DNA from: Heracleum sosnowskyi
Lineage: Eukaryota > Streptophyta > Magnoliopsida > Apiales > Apiaceae
Length of the DNA: 64,000 nt
Direction: 5' to 3'
Assembly (NCBI GenBank): GCA_030848705.1
Contig: JAUIZM010000019.1
Span: 1,116,001-1,180,000, forward strand
A model generated the notes under the pieces. The model was not told the origin of the DNA, searched no databases, and was given only the letters and a program-made list of their open reading frames with translations. Shown piece by piece: positions 10,993 through 22,049 of this stretch. Position 1 is the stretch's first letter, and every line of letters starts with the position of its first letter. Both the position numbers and the translations under genes were made by a program.

Positions 10993-11699
10993 TCCTCCAG
11001 GCACTTATGCCTATCAACCCGCTTCACCACTACCCTCTTTTCTCTTTCTCTTTCCAATCCTATTCTACAGTCAAAATTCGGCGATTAATTAATTTCATAG
11101 ATATTTGGTGTAGGTTGGATTTGAATCGCCATGAATATCATCACCTCTTCTTCAGATTTGTACAATTAGGGTTGCAAAAATCATGAATAACATGATTAAA
11201 CTTGTGATCATTGATCATCAACTTGCGCCTAGATTATCATGTCAGTTGTGACTGAGGATCATAGTGATTGTAGTAATTCTTTTCGTTTGTGTTATGTTGA
11301 ATATTGATGAAGTTGGTACTACGTGCATGGTTTGAGTTTTTCTTAATGCTAGATTTTATACTGCTGGTATATTCATTAGAAGGTAATATCTCCCTTGTGC
11401 CTATTTGTATTTTTTGTATGGTAAGGGTTAACTAGGTATAATTGTCAAATTTTCTCAGTTGATAATAAGTTAAATTGATAATTTGTTTAAGTGATTTGTT
11501 TGTCGAAATGTGTGCTTTTCAAAAAGTCACAAGTTAATTTCGAGGATATATTCTTTTTAAGGGTAGTCTATTAATTTTGAGAGTGGAAGAAATTATAAAT
11601 CTCTTAGGTATAATGTGATGTGGAGTATGCGTTTACTAACTAAACTAATTGATATGTACATGTCATATGAAAATTACTAAAAGATAAATTGTATCTTGA
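10993..11699. other. intergenic, no recognisable gene
   Basis: There is a CT-rich patch near 11030-11065, then AT-rich sequence with short frames only. Joined across CACTA-1 with the left flank, the sequence stays open in more than one frame for about 50 codons, which is not enough to claim a disrupted gene. Confidence 0.5.
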
Positions 11700-12420
11700 A
11701 AAGTAATAAAGTTTTTCCTGGTCAATGGGAGAATATATAAGCTCCATAAATACTTATCACATTAGATGTTCCTTATATAACAAGGTGGAGTTTGAGATCC
11801 CTCACTTATAAAAATTTTCAGGTTTCATAAAGAAAAGGCTTAATGACATTTTTGCCCTAAAGGTTTACTACCATATACCCATCCGTCCCTATGTTTTAAA
11901 ATTGTACCTTTTAGCCCCTGAGGTACTGAAATCATACCTTTCAATCCTTATACCGGTTCAGAATAAAAAAATCGGTATAACTCGGATGGGCAAAACAGTC
12001 TTTAAAAGATGGATTTAAGCTTGGTTGTAGGAAGGTTATTGGTTTGGATGGATGTAATCTTTAAAACAGTCTTTAAAACATGGATTTAAGCTTGTTTTGC
12101 CGATCCGAGTTGTACCATTTTTTTATTCTGAACCGGTACAAGGGTCGAAAGGTATGATTTTAGTACCTCAGGGACTAAAAGGTACAAATTTAAAACACAG
12201 AGGCTGATGGATATATGGTAGTAAAATTTTAGGGCTAAAAGGTCATTAAGCCTAAAAAAACTGATAAAAACTTTTCTTAAATTGACAAAGCTGACCACCC
12301 AATCAGTTATATCCTCCGACGGGCACTATGAGAATTAATGGTGCAATTGGTAAATTCTCTCTTTGAGGTATGTTTAAGGACACATGAAGAGGTCCATGAG
12401 ATGTAGCTCAAAATAAAACC
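11700..12420. repeat. copy 1 of a dispersed repeat, split by a MITE-like insertion
   Basis: The parts 11700-11835 and 12254-12420 line up, at a diverged level, with one continuous stretch at about 12810-13100. Shared landmarks are atgttcc, cataaagaa, taaaaacttt, gaccacccaat and agttatatc. The 418 bp between them is therefore an insertion, and 12810-13100 acts as the empty site. Confidence 0.65.
11836..12253. mobile_element. 418-bp MITE-like element with ~165-bp inverted repeats
   Basis: The ends are AGGCTTAATGAC and its complement GTCATTAAGCCT. The inverted arms extend about 165 bp on each side with modest divergence, including tactaccatata, accttttag and accggttcagaataaaaaaa. The loop has a direct repeat around cagtctttaaaa. 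No coding frame is present. The target duplication is unclear because the site is A-rich, so the superfamily (Mutator-like or other) is not assigned. Confidence 0.75.
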
Positions 12421-12891
12421 ATTTAACTCAAAACTTAAATAAATAATTACATTACAATACGGTTACAATCTACATCAAAATTTAATTACACATTATAAGT
12501 TCTCGTCTGGATCTTAACAGATAGTTATGCAGAAGGAATAATTTTGTAATCACATATAATTAAAAATGAATAAGGAATAATAAAATGATAGTAAATCTAC
12601 TATACCGATTCTAGTTCATTGAATTTCTTATTATGTGAAATTTTCACCCAAATTTTGACTAAAGACAACGAATCGTTGAAGATGTACCTTAACACGAAAT
12701 AGCTAGGGATCATTAAAAACATATGCATTCGAGACAATAACACCCTTAAACTTATCATCATCCATGTTGTCGTACCAACATTTGCTCCATTCAATAAAAT
12801 TCTAAAAAGGAATAACCTTTCCCGAACTGGAAACATATAAACTCCTGAAATACTAATCAGGTTTAGATGTTCCGTAAATAATTAGGGCAGA
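12421..12891. other. AT-rich spacer, no recognisable gene
   Basis: Only short frames occur on either strand. The last 80 bp are the start of the second copy of the dispersed repeat. Confidence 0.5.
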
Positions 12892-13501
12892 ATTTGATAC
12901 CCCCTATGCGTAAGAATCACTTGTAAAAAAAATTCTAGATCCATAAAGAACACTAGTAAAAACTTTCCTTGGCTTCGCAAAGCCGACCACCCAATTAGTT
13001 ATATCAACTTCGGCTGGAACTTCGAGAATAAATGGTGTACTCAACAAATTCTCTGCTTTTGGTTTGTTTGTGGATCTCCGAAGACGTTCATGAGATGTTT
13101 TTCTAGGACGTGAACCAGTGTTTCCATCAATAACATCATTGTGACAATATTAAGATGACCATTACTGACACCTACCGACAATCATCTACTAATATTATGA
13201 ATCCATGATATTCAAATCTTCAATGTTAGCAATGATAATCTTAATGGTGTCACAATGATGTTATTGATGGAAACACGGGTTCACGTCCTAGAGAAACATC
13301 TCATGAACGTCTTCACGGATCCATAAACAAACCCGAAGAACAGAGTTTTCCGAGTACACCATTTATTCTCAAAGTGCCAGCCGAAGTTGATATAACTAAT
13401 TGGGTGGTCAGCTTTGCCAAGCCAAGGAAAGTTTTCATTAGTGTTCTTTATGGATCTAGATTATATTTTCCTAAATGATTTTTACCCAAGGGATATCAAA
13501 T
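12892..13501. repeat. 610-bp imperfect palindrome (two inverted repeat copies)
   Basis: The left arm 12892-13145 and right arm 13249-13501 are inverted copies. Matched landmarks are atttgatac / atatcaaat at the outer ends, cataaagaacact / agtgttctttatg, gaccacccaattagttat / ataactaattgggtggtc, and ccatcaataacatcatt near the centre. The loop is 103 bp. The left arm is also a direct diverged copy of 11700-12420 without its MITE. Confidence 0.85.
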
Positions 13502-13504
13502 ACA

Positions 13505-13735
13505 CTAACTAGTGTTTGTGTGTGTGTTTTCCTTCAAAAATGTGTTTTTGTGTGTGTGTGTGTTCTTTTCAAAAATGTTTTCTTGAGTGTGTGAGTTTAT
13601 TTTTATAAAAAAATGTGTGCTCTTGGGTGTGTTCTCGTTAGGAAGTAAGAATGAGAGTGAGGGTGCACGTGTGTGTGTTTGTTTGTGTGTCTATGTGTTT
13701 GTCCGTGTGTGTGGGTGTTGTGTGTGTTGGTGAAG
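13505..13735. repeat. GT-rich low-complexity tract
   Basis: This is an interrupted TG microsatellite with several short GTGTGT runs. It gives spurious open frames on both strands. Confidence 0.85.
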
Positions 13736-13915
13736 GTCGAGGCCGGGAGAGGAAAGAGATAGAGAGAGAGGGCCGAGGGCCGAGGGCCGAGAGAAAGAGA
13801 GAAGAGAGGAGAGAAAAGAGAGAAAGCCGAGAGGAAGAAGAGAGAAAGAGAAAAAGAGAGAAAAGAAAAGAAGAAAGAAAGACGGAAAGAGGAAAGAGAG
13901 TGGAGAAGTTGGGTG
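13736..13915. repeat. polypurine (GA-rich) tract
   Basis: About 180 bp are almost wholly purine on the plus strand, with a triplicated gggccga unit near 13770-13790. Translation gives Arg/Glu/Lys-rich nonsense that should not be called as a protein. Confidence 0.9.
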
Positions 13916-13919
13916 ATGT

Positions 13920-15587
13920 GTCATAATACATGGTTTTATGTGTGTCTTATTTGGTACAAGTTGTCGTTGTTAGCGTAACTATTATAATTATATATGTGTT
14001 GGATTCATATGGTTGTCTTTAAATTAGAATTGATGTTGCTTTGGTATTTGGGATTGGACTTGGTTAGTCGATTAATAGTGGTCGTAAGTTAATGTATGTT
14101 GAGTTTACAAAGCATGTTGTGCGTATACGTGGCTTATGTGATTAAGTGCTATTTTTGTCAAATGAGCTTGATAAAGTTAATAGGATGCTTTATCTTGAGG
14201 TTTTTCCATCGACACCCTGAGGGATGCTATATGTCATTATGTGATACGTGTTAAGTGACTAAAGGTGTGTTGCTAGTTAAGTCCTAAACCTTTAAGGTAC
14301 GATGTGCTCCCCTTGATTTGTGATTTGGTTTAACTTATATGTATGTACCTATTTATTTATATCGTTGGGGGTAGAAGTACTACTTAGTCGAGTTACGTAA
14401 ACGAGCTGAGGTACTAATAGGGTATTATACCTTTATATATAGGTACAAGTAGGAGGCCAAAAAAGGAGCCCGTGTACGTAAAGTTGGAGTTGTGAGATAC
14501 AAGTTATTGAGTTAGTTTATCGGCTTTTGAGGCAAGTGTCTATACCCTCCACTTATTGTTCAAGTGGCAGTTTTCTTAAATTATGATATGAATGTTACCT
14601 TTCAATTATATTGCAAATATACATTCAACTTTTACTTGTCCTTTACTTAATATTATGCAATCAATTATAATACCATGCTTTTGTACTCTTTTCACCTTGC
14701 CCTTTACTTATAAAATTTACAAATGTTCCTGTACTTTTACTTTATTCATATAATTCCTTTTGCCTTGATTTATACCTTGTTGATCCCTGTTAACTTGTAA
14801 ATACTTGAAACATATTTTTTTTCCTTGTTCACTTACTTACCTTGTTTAAAATTTCTTAGCTTCTGAGCCTTGTAATAAAATTTTGAATTAGCTTATACCG
14901 TGAAATAAAAATGATGGAAATGATAGTAATCTTATATTTGCTTAATCCCTTTGTTGATTTTCCTATAAATGTAACAAAATTTTGACCGAGGTAGCGGTCG
15001 TGGTTACTTATTTATTTTATGGCCAATGTGTGTCTATGGATCATTATATGTTAGGACCATGTGTAAACATGGTCTAGAGCTTTACGTGGCTGATTACCCG
15101 TATAGCTCGTACTATCGTAAGTTCCAATTTAATTGTTTACCTTTTTATTTAAAAAGAAGCTTATATCTTGAAATTGATTTACCCAATTGAGTAATAATTG
15201 ATATCTATTTATGTGATTACACTTGCTGAGCAATTTTTGGCTCACTCTTGTTTTGTTCCCTAACCTTTCAGTTAAGAATGAAGTTAGCCGTCTTCGAGTA
15301 ACCGCTAAAAGGACCGTGAGAAGGCCTGATTCCAGACTTTAGGTTCCGATTGCCGGGCAGATAAAATTCATTTTAGATATCACCAATGGTTAGATAGTGG
15401 CAAATGGTTTGTAAGAAATTTGAATTAGTTGTAATAAACTTTAATATTTTAGATTCTTGTTTCATACCATAACCTGTGATCAATCCTTAGTTGAGGGTCG
15501 TCTATATAATTAAGTTTTATTCAGAGTTATATTTCTTACAATTGTCTGGTGGCACCAAATCCTGACCTCGAATTTGGGGGTGTCACA
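13920..15587 (+). mobile_element. LTR-like sequence (3' end defined, 5' end not found)
   Basis: The end aatttgggggtgtcaca at 15571-15587 looks like the 3' end of a plant Ty3/gypsy-type LTR. No primer-binding site follows (gcgtatctcc instead), so it would be a solo LTR or a 3' LTR remnant. Upstream text such as ttgctgagcaatttttggc also resembles gypsy LTRs. No protein domain is seen. The part from 14861 is repeated at 27996-28722. Confidence 0.4.
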
Positions 15588-15775
15588 GCGTATCTCCAAA
15601 AACCTGGCCCAAGGCCCGAGACAACATCATATATAGTACCCTGAAATATGTTGATTAAATATGTTGATTTCTTAGCTGTATGTAAAATTTTAGAAATTTT
15701 TAATTTAAGCTCCTATAATTTACAAAGCTTGAACTGAAATATGATATATAAGTAAATTGCATATTTAGTACAAAC

Positions 15776-15850
15776 AGTGGTGTTGGTGCAGTGGTTGTGC
15801 ACTTGGTTATTCTAGCAGTTGTTCGAATCCACAGAACCCAATTTTTTTGG
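15776..15850 (+). mobile_element. tRNA-derived SINE-like head
   Basis: A box A-like sequence TTGGTGCAGTGG is at 15783-15794 and a box B-like TGTTCGAATCC at 15820-15830, spaced as in a tRNA-derived RNA polymerase III promoter. The stretch does not fold as a full tRNA gene, and no anticodon arm is obvious. The 3' end of the element is not defined. Confidence 0.45.
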
Positions 15851-16239
15851 CAATTTCCGCCAAAAGTTTCACCAAAAAATTGAAATTACCACGCACAACT
15901 AATAAAAGAATAAAATTAAAATAAGACTTAATTACACGATGATGGCCTGAGGTATAATTGTTTTGTATAAAAATGGCCAACATATAATATTGAGCACCCG
16001 CATGGCGTAACTTTAATATTTTAGCCACCCGATTGCATTTCGTTAAGTTTCAGTAACGGACGTTAGAGGTAGAGGGTTAAAGTTGGAATTTCAATTTTTA
16101 ACGGCTATTTTCCTACTTACATGCATGTACATATATCTCCAATTGTCTATCTCCAATACGTCGTGGTTTTAGTTGGCCCACTGTTTTTCTTTTTTTTTTA
16201 ATTTCGAAAAAATAATAAATTATTTAACTTGCGATGAAA
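15851..16239. other. non-coding sequence between SINE-like head and CACTA-2 end
   Basis: No gene is seen. It contains a repeat-like segment (acacgatgatggcctgagg and following) and ends in a T-run. An apparent 73-aa minus-strand frame at 15807-16028 crosses the SINE-like promoter and is not credible. Confidence 0.45.
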
Positions 16240-16352
16240 TGTTTTTTCCGTCATAAGTATTTGTGACGAAAGATTCATTTCCGTCGTAAGTAAGGCGCGC
16301 CCAATATTCCGTCATAAGTTTTCCATCATAATTGCCCAGATTTGTTGTAGTG
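16240..16352 (+). mobile_element. CACTA-2: right-end remnant
   Basis: The end TTTGTTGTAGTG at 16352 is a CACTA terminus, the complement of CACTACAACAAA. Repeats of tccgtc(a/g)taag precede it, the same motif family as in CACTA-3. The next bases, TAG (16353-16355), are the three bases found at that position in all other array units, so the element inserted into an array unit at TAG. Its left end and body are missing. Confidence 0.75.
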
Positions 16353-16355
16353 TAG

Positions 16356-16965
16356 GTGTTCTGATGGCAGAAGATTTTTATAAATGTACTTACAATTCAT
16401 CGAGTACATTGTTAGTGATCTTACATGTCTTTGAAAATAAAACCACGGAACTTGAGATTTCACTTTAATGATCCATTTTTTGATTTATGTGCAAGTCATG
16501 AACTTCGTCTACTTGGAGGTACATATTATATGTCTATGTATAAGTACTAGTATCAAAGGAACTTGTTAATTTGAAGTAACATCACTAAAAGACCATTAGA
16601 AAGTGTTGTCTTAGGTGAAAACTATAACTTCTATGTTCATAAAAGAGAAGGGGTGGGGGAGAAAGTTCTCACAAGAGTCCCTCAAGCAATATCAAAACCA
16701 AAAAACTAATAAAAAGATTTCGAATGTCCAATAAAGAATAAATTTTTACATTAGCTTCAATATTAAAATTCACAAAATTTCACAAACCTTGTCAACTTAA
16801 TACTACAAACCTTCTTAGAGTTAAAATAGAAAAATCCCTTAAAACTAAGATATATGTGGGAAAAATTTAGTATTGATGATTTGGTGAAAAAAGTGGAACT
16901 TATATAAAACATTTTATGTTTAATGTGTGTATGCGCCACCCACTTTTGATTTTTCAAGATTTTAG
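16356..16965. repeat. array unit L0 (truncated, 610 bp)
   Basis: It starts gtgttctgatggcag like other units but jumps at about 16531, from acatattatatgt straight to ctatgtataagtac near the unit's end. About 2.5 kb of the interior is deleted. It is the leftmost unit and abuts the CACTA-2 end. Confidence 0.9.
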
Positions 16966-19918
16966 GTGTTCTGATGGCAGAAATTTTTTACAAATGTACT
17001 TACAATTCATCGAGTACATTGTTAGTGATCTTACATGTCTTTGAAAATAAAACCACGGAACTTGAGATTTCACTTTAATGATCCATTTTTTGATTTGTCT
17101 GCAAGTCATGAACTTCCTCTACTTGGAGGTACATATTATATGTTAGAAAGTTGTAATTTGACTAGGACATTCATGGTGGTTAAGAATGATAGCTGGGGGC
17201 ATTTGGAGATATGTCCCACCTCCCATTTTAGCACTGTCTTTTTCTTTTTCATTTGAGGTTATACCTGCTAAATTATGTTACGAATGAAATCAAGTAATGG
17301 AGCAAATTTATCAAGAACACATATTTGTTGTAATTACACAAATAATTGTGTTGTGTATACACCGGCTTACCAGCAATGTGTAAAATATTGACCAGAGAAA
17401 ATTTAATCAACTTTAAGGAATGTAAATGTGACTCCAAAGTTAATAAGAAAGTTGAAAAATCAAATAGCGACTTTAGATGATTGTAAGCTTGTTGAGAATT
17501 ACCAACATCATATGCCAACTGGAACAGAGGTTAAATAAACGTGACATGCCGTGTCCTAGGTTCCCAAGCTCTTCAATAACTGGAGACCCAACATCTAAAG
17601 AAACTTCTTGAGCCAGAGTTGTGTACTTACAATCTAAAGCACTCCATCAGCGACACCCAATTCATTCAAATGAATCATCAGGACTAAAAATCTGTCATCC
17701 CAATTGACTAAATCAAAAAAACGAGAGAAATCTACTGCACGGAGCATTGCTAAAAATACTTGAGGGGACAATTTATTTTGCAAGATTTCAATAACATTTA
17801 GTATACTATTGAAATCAAGAAGATTGATGATTGTGCTTAGAACAAAAATGGGCAGTAAGTGAAAAGCTGTCATTTTCTTTTGCGGTCACTTGTGTGCTTC
17901 AAGAAATACGAAATACGGGCAGATCTTTGCAAACGAAATAAAGTTATGTTCTGAGAGGTGGCTATGTGTTTGGACAAATTACTTAGCCCTGGATATAGTA
18001 GATAATAGACTAGTTTTAGGAAATTATGATGTCATTAATCATGAAAATTTGACCCTTGTCCAATAGGTGTACTTCTAATTTTACATAGGATTAAACCCAA
18101 ACTCGAATAAACACACTTTTTTATGATGAAATAGCATTAAATGGTAAAACAAAATTACAAAAAACAAAATTAAATTACTTACCATATTCTTACAAATGAA
18201 TAAAAAAAATCAAAACTCATTGTCTTCCCATCTCTTTTAGCTAAAACTGTCAACTAAAAGACTGGTAAAAAATTAGACAACAAAATAAAAGAGCATAGAA
18301 ATTTCTATCAAAAAAATTAAATTCTAAACTAACCACTGTATAAACACGCAAACTTCTTCTTTTCTAATTTTTTTTGCAGACCTTTTACATACAAACAACA
18401 TTTTTTATAAATAACCTAAAAGTAATTATAATGGTAATGAAAATGAATTATTTTTGTTTTGCATGTACCTTTTATTTACCTAAAAATATTTGATAAATAA
18501 GTATATTAATAATCTCTTCGTACATTACTTTTAAGATTAAATATCATATTATTGGCCAAAAGATACATGCTTAAATAAACCATTTCAGTTATGAAAATTT
18601 TGTGTGTTTTTAAACTAATAGATGTAATTAAATTTTAAATTTAATGTGTAATTTCCATAAAAATATTGAAACTTTTGATGGAGTTTTAAATTGAAATTCT
18701 TTTGTTTTCCCACAACATAACAATTTTAAAATTACCATCAAAAGATAGCCTAATTAAATTCAAGTTATCAAATCATGATACATTCACTTCTATCCTAGGA
18801 CAATATCAACCATAACCCAAAATTCAAAAGTTTTTTTTTCCAATGAAATTCACCATGGGAAATAATTTTTAATATAGGCTCCTTGGGGTAAACCTAAATT
18901 CTTAAATAGGAGCTTTAGATAAGGGAAATTAGTAGAAAGAAATAACTTGATGGCTTAATATGTTTATTTATCTTATACATTTATGTGATACTTCTTCCTC
19001 TCCCCTCTCATTTGAGTTATATCTCATCCCAATTTTGACATCTCTAGTATCTTCAACAAGGTAAGTTGCTATCAGCCTATACACTTTTAGAATACCCACA
19101 TTTAAATTAGGCCCTACATGATATCTTTGAGTTACTGGTTTATTTTAGTTTTCAATTTCTAGGAAAATTTAGTGTTTCACCCCTTAGGCAAGGTCAGAAC
19201 TATAAGCCAATGCTGCTTTACAGTGTCCAACTTCATAGCACAAAATCTTGTTTTCACGGTGAAAAAGAACAAAATTCATTAAATCATATTACTTTTATGC
19301 TAAAGATGCAAGTTCAAATGTCTTATTTACCTATGTGTATATCATTCTAAAAAAAGAAAATTAAATTTTTATACAACTCTTCATTATCATACATCAAAAG
19401 AATCTTAACCTTGGGAAAATACAACATATTTATAGGTGAGAATTTTAAAAAGTTGACTAAAAATGAGATAAATGTACTTTATTTTGTCTATGTATAAGTA
19501 CTAGTATCAAAGGAACTTGTTAATTTGAAATAACATCACTAAAAGACCATTAGAAAGTGTTGTCTTAGGTGAAAACTATAACTTCTATGTTCATAAAAGA
19601 GAAGGGTGGGGGAGAAAGTTCTCACAAGAGTCCCTCAAGGAATATCAAAACCATAAAACTAATAAAAAGATTTCGAATGTCCAATAAAGAATAAATGTTT
19701 ACATTCGCTTCAATATTAAAATTCACAAAATTTCACAAACCTTGTCAACTTAATAATACAAACCTTCTTAGAGTTAAAATAGAAAAATCCCTTAAAACTA
19801 AGATATATGTGGGAAAAATTTAGTATCGATGATTTGGTGAAAAAAGTGAAACTTATATACAACATTTTATGTTTAATGTGTGTATGAGCCACCCACTTTT
19901 GGTTTTTCAAGATTTTAG
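16966..19918. repeat. array unit L1 (2953 bp)
   Basis: This is a full-type unit with a ~170-bp deletion around 17335-17345 that removes the 3' part of the minus-strand ORF. The plus-strand small ORF is shorter here (17035-17256), because the TGG codon of the other units reads TGA. From about 18110 on it is nearly identical to L2. Confidence 0.93.
17273..17873 (-). pseudogene. broken copy of the 218-aa minus-strand ORF (unit L1)
   Basis: The frame starts at 17873 with MTAFHLLPIFV. It is interrupted near 17634, where small deletions around the LYIVSRQLWLQE segment shift the frame, and it resumes to 17273. The last third is missing. Function is unknown (see the intact copy at 20352-21008). Confidence 0.6.
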
Positions 19919-19987
19919 GTGTTCTGATGGCAGAAGATTTTTATAAATGTACTTACAATTCATCGAGTACATTGTTAGTGATCTTAC

Positions 19988-20224
19988 ATGTCTTTGAAAA
20001 TAAAACCACGGAACTTGAGATTTCACTTTAATGATCCATTTTTTGATTTCTGTGCAAGTCATGAACTTCCTCTACTTGGAGGTACATATTATATGTTAGA
20101 AAGTTGTAATTTGACTAGGACCTTCATGGTGGTTAAGAATGATAGCTGGGGGCATTTGGAGATATGTCCCACCTCCCATTTTAGCACTGTCTTTTTCTTT
20201 TTCATGTGGGGTTATACCTGCTAA
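19988..20224 (+). CDS. 78-aa ORF, conserved in the array (representative copy)
   Basis: I do not recognise the product. It begins MSLKIKPRNLRFHFND, has a central SHELPLL-TYYMLES segment and ends with a Phe-rich stretch and MWGY(T/S)C. The same frame is open in every full unit: 23110-23346, 33107-33343, 40669-40905, 43786-44022, 46921-47157, 50054-50290, 53171-53407, and a longer form at 56297-56566. R1 and L1 carry shortened forms. The start may instead be an acceptor (tttttcaagattttag) about 70 bp upstream, in which case the frame would be an internal exon. Most base differences I noticed between copies change the amino acid (for example Gly/Asp, Met/Thr, Lys/Thr), so purifying selection is not evident. 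Confidence 0.3.
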   Translation: MSLKIKPRNLRFHFNDPFFDFCASHELPLLGGTYYMLESCNLTRTFMVVKNDSWGHLEICPTSHFSTVFFFFMWGYTC

Positions 20225-20351
20225 ATTATGTTACGAATGAAATAAAATAATGGAGCAAATTTATCACGAACACATATTTGTTGTAATTACACAAATAATA
20301 AATTTGTTGATGAGACATTTCTATTATTCAGAAATTTGACAACACTTTGAA

Positions 20352-21008
20352 TTACATGTTTAAAAAATAAAAGAGGACCATGGACAATTTACAATCCTTG
20401 CAACAAACATCTTTGATTCTATGGATGGACATATTTTGCCCATTACAAATCTGGTTGAGGTGCCTAACACACATATAATTGTGTTGTGTATACACCGGCT
20501 TACCAGCAACGTGTAAAATATTGACCAGAGAAAATTTAATCAACTTTAAGGAATGTAAATGTGACTCCAAAGTTGATAAGAAAGTTGAAGAATCAAAAAG
20601 CGACATTAGATGATTGTAAGCTTGTTGAGCATTACCAACATCATATGCCAACTGGAACAGAGGGTTAAATAAACGTGACATGCCGTGTCCTAGGTTCCCA
20701 AGCTCTTCAATAACTGGAGACCCAACATCTAAAGAAACTTCTTGGAGCCAGAGTTGTCTACTTACAATGTAAAGCACTCCATCAGCGACACCCAAGTCAT
20801 TCAAATGAATCATCAGGACTAAAAATCTGTCATCCCAATTGACTAAATCAAAAAAACGAGAGAAATCTACTGCACCAAGCATTGCTAAAAATACTTGAGG
20901 GGACAATTTATTTTGCAAGATTTCAATAACATTTAGCATACTATTGAAATCAAGAAGATTGATGATTGTGCTTAGAACAAAAATGGGCAGTAAGTGAAAA
21001 GCTGGCAT
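20352..21008 (-). CDS. 218-aa minus-strand ORF of unknown function (unit L2, intact)
   Basis: The protein starts MPAFHLLPIFVLSTIINLL, in a favourable context (AAAATGCC). It is leucine-rich and predicted largely helical by eye, with no signal peptide, zinc motif or catalytic motif that I recognise. Landmarks are FFDLVNWDDRFLVL, GSPVIEELGNLG and LAYDVGNAQQAYNHL. The last 50 residues, from the Cys-rich part on, look less protein-like, and GCTG|GTAAGC near codon 168 could be a splice donor. It may be an exon of a captured host gene. It lies between two plus-strand exon-like ORFs, in antisense. Intact copies also exist in R2 and R7, and single-base indels break it elsewhere. Family unknown. Confidence 0.4.
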   Translation of the reverse strand: MPAFHLLPIFVLSTIINLLDFNSMLNVIEILQNKLSPQVFLAMLGAVDFSRFFDLVNWDDRFLVLMIHLNDLGVADGVLYIVSRQLWLQEVSLDVGSPVIEELGNLGHGMSRLFNPLFQLAYDVGNAQQAYNHLMSLFDSSTFLSTLESHLHSLKLIKFSLVNILHVAGKPVYTQHNYMCVRHLNQICNGQNMSIHRIKDVCCKDCKLSMVLFYFLNM

Positions 21009-22049
21009 TTTCTTTTGTAGTCACTTGTGTGCTTCAAGAAATACGGGCAGATCTTTGTAAATGAAATAACGTTATGTTCTGAGAGGTGGCTATGTGTTTG
21101 GACAAATTACTTAGCCCTAGATATAGTAGATAATAGACTAGGAAATTATGATATCATTAATCATGAAAATTTGACCCTTGTCCAATAGGTGTACTTCTAA
21201 TTTTACATAGGATTAAACCCAAACTCGAATAAACACACTTTTTTATGATGAAATAGCATTAAATGGTAAAACAAAATTACAAAAAACAAAATTAAATTAC
21301 TTACCATATTCTTACAAATGAATAAAAAAAATCAAAACTCATTGTCTTCCCATCTCTTTTAGCTAAAACTGTCAACTAAAAGACTGGTAAAAAATTAGAC
21401 AACAAAATAAAAGAGCATAGAAATTTCTATCAAAAAAATTAAATTCTAAACTAACCACTGTATAAACACGCAAACTTCTTCTTTTCTAATTTTTTTTGCA
21501 GACCTTTTACATACAAACAACATTTTTTATAAATAACCTAAAAGTAATTATAATGGTAATGAAAATGAATTATTTTTGTTTTGCATGTACCTTTTATTTA
21601 CCTAAAAATATTTGATAAATAAGTATATTAATAATCTCTTCGTACATTACTTTTAAGATTAAATATCATATTATTGGCCAAAAGATACATGCTTAAATAA
21701 ACCATTTCAGTTATGAAAATTTTGTGTGTTTTTAAACTAATAGATGTAATTAAATTTTAAATTTAATGTGTAATTTCCATAAAAATATTGAAACTTTTGA
21801 TGGAGTTTTAAATTGAAATTCTTTTGTTTTCCCACAACATAACAATTTTAAAATTACCATCAAAAGATAGCCTAATTAAATTCAAGTTATCAAATCATGA
21901 TACATTCACTTCTATCCTAGGACAATATCAACCATAACCCAAAATTCAAAAGTTTTTTTTTCCAATGAAATTCACCATGGGAAATAATTTTTAATATAGG
22001 CTCCTTGGGGTAAACCTAAATTCTTAAATAGGAGCTTTAGATAAGGGAA

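Larger units (their letters stand above)
14861..16355. repeat. left-flank segment, first copy of a tandem duplication
   Basis: This segment recurs at 27996-29492 at an offset of 13135 to 13137 bp, with very few differences: a T-run length change near 16190 and scattered single bases such as 16057 (g/c). Its left edge (14861) is the upstream breakpoint of the duplication. It holds the LTR-like end, the SINE-like head and the CACTA-2 right end. Confidence 0.9.

Noticed and set aside
1374..11090. A host proline-rich gene disrupted by CACTA-1
   Set aside because: Joining the flanks gives about 50 open codons in more than one frame, with no start, domain or codon signal.
10956..11186. 76-aa plus ORF
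   Set aside because: It spans the CACTA-1 right end into flanking DNA, so it is an accident of insertion.
13638..13931. Overlapping 77-97 aa ORFs on both strands
   Set aside because: They translate the GT and polypurine low-complexity tracts; the composition is purely repeat-driven.
15776..15850. A functional tRNA gene
   Set aside because: Box A and box B are present but no complete cloverleaf or anticodon arm is evident; a SINE head fits better.
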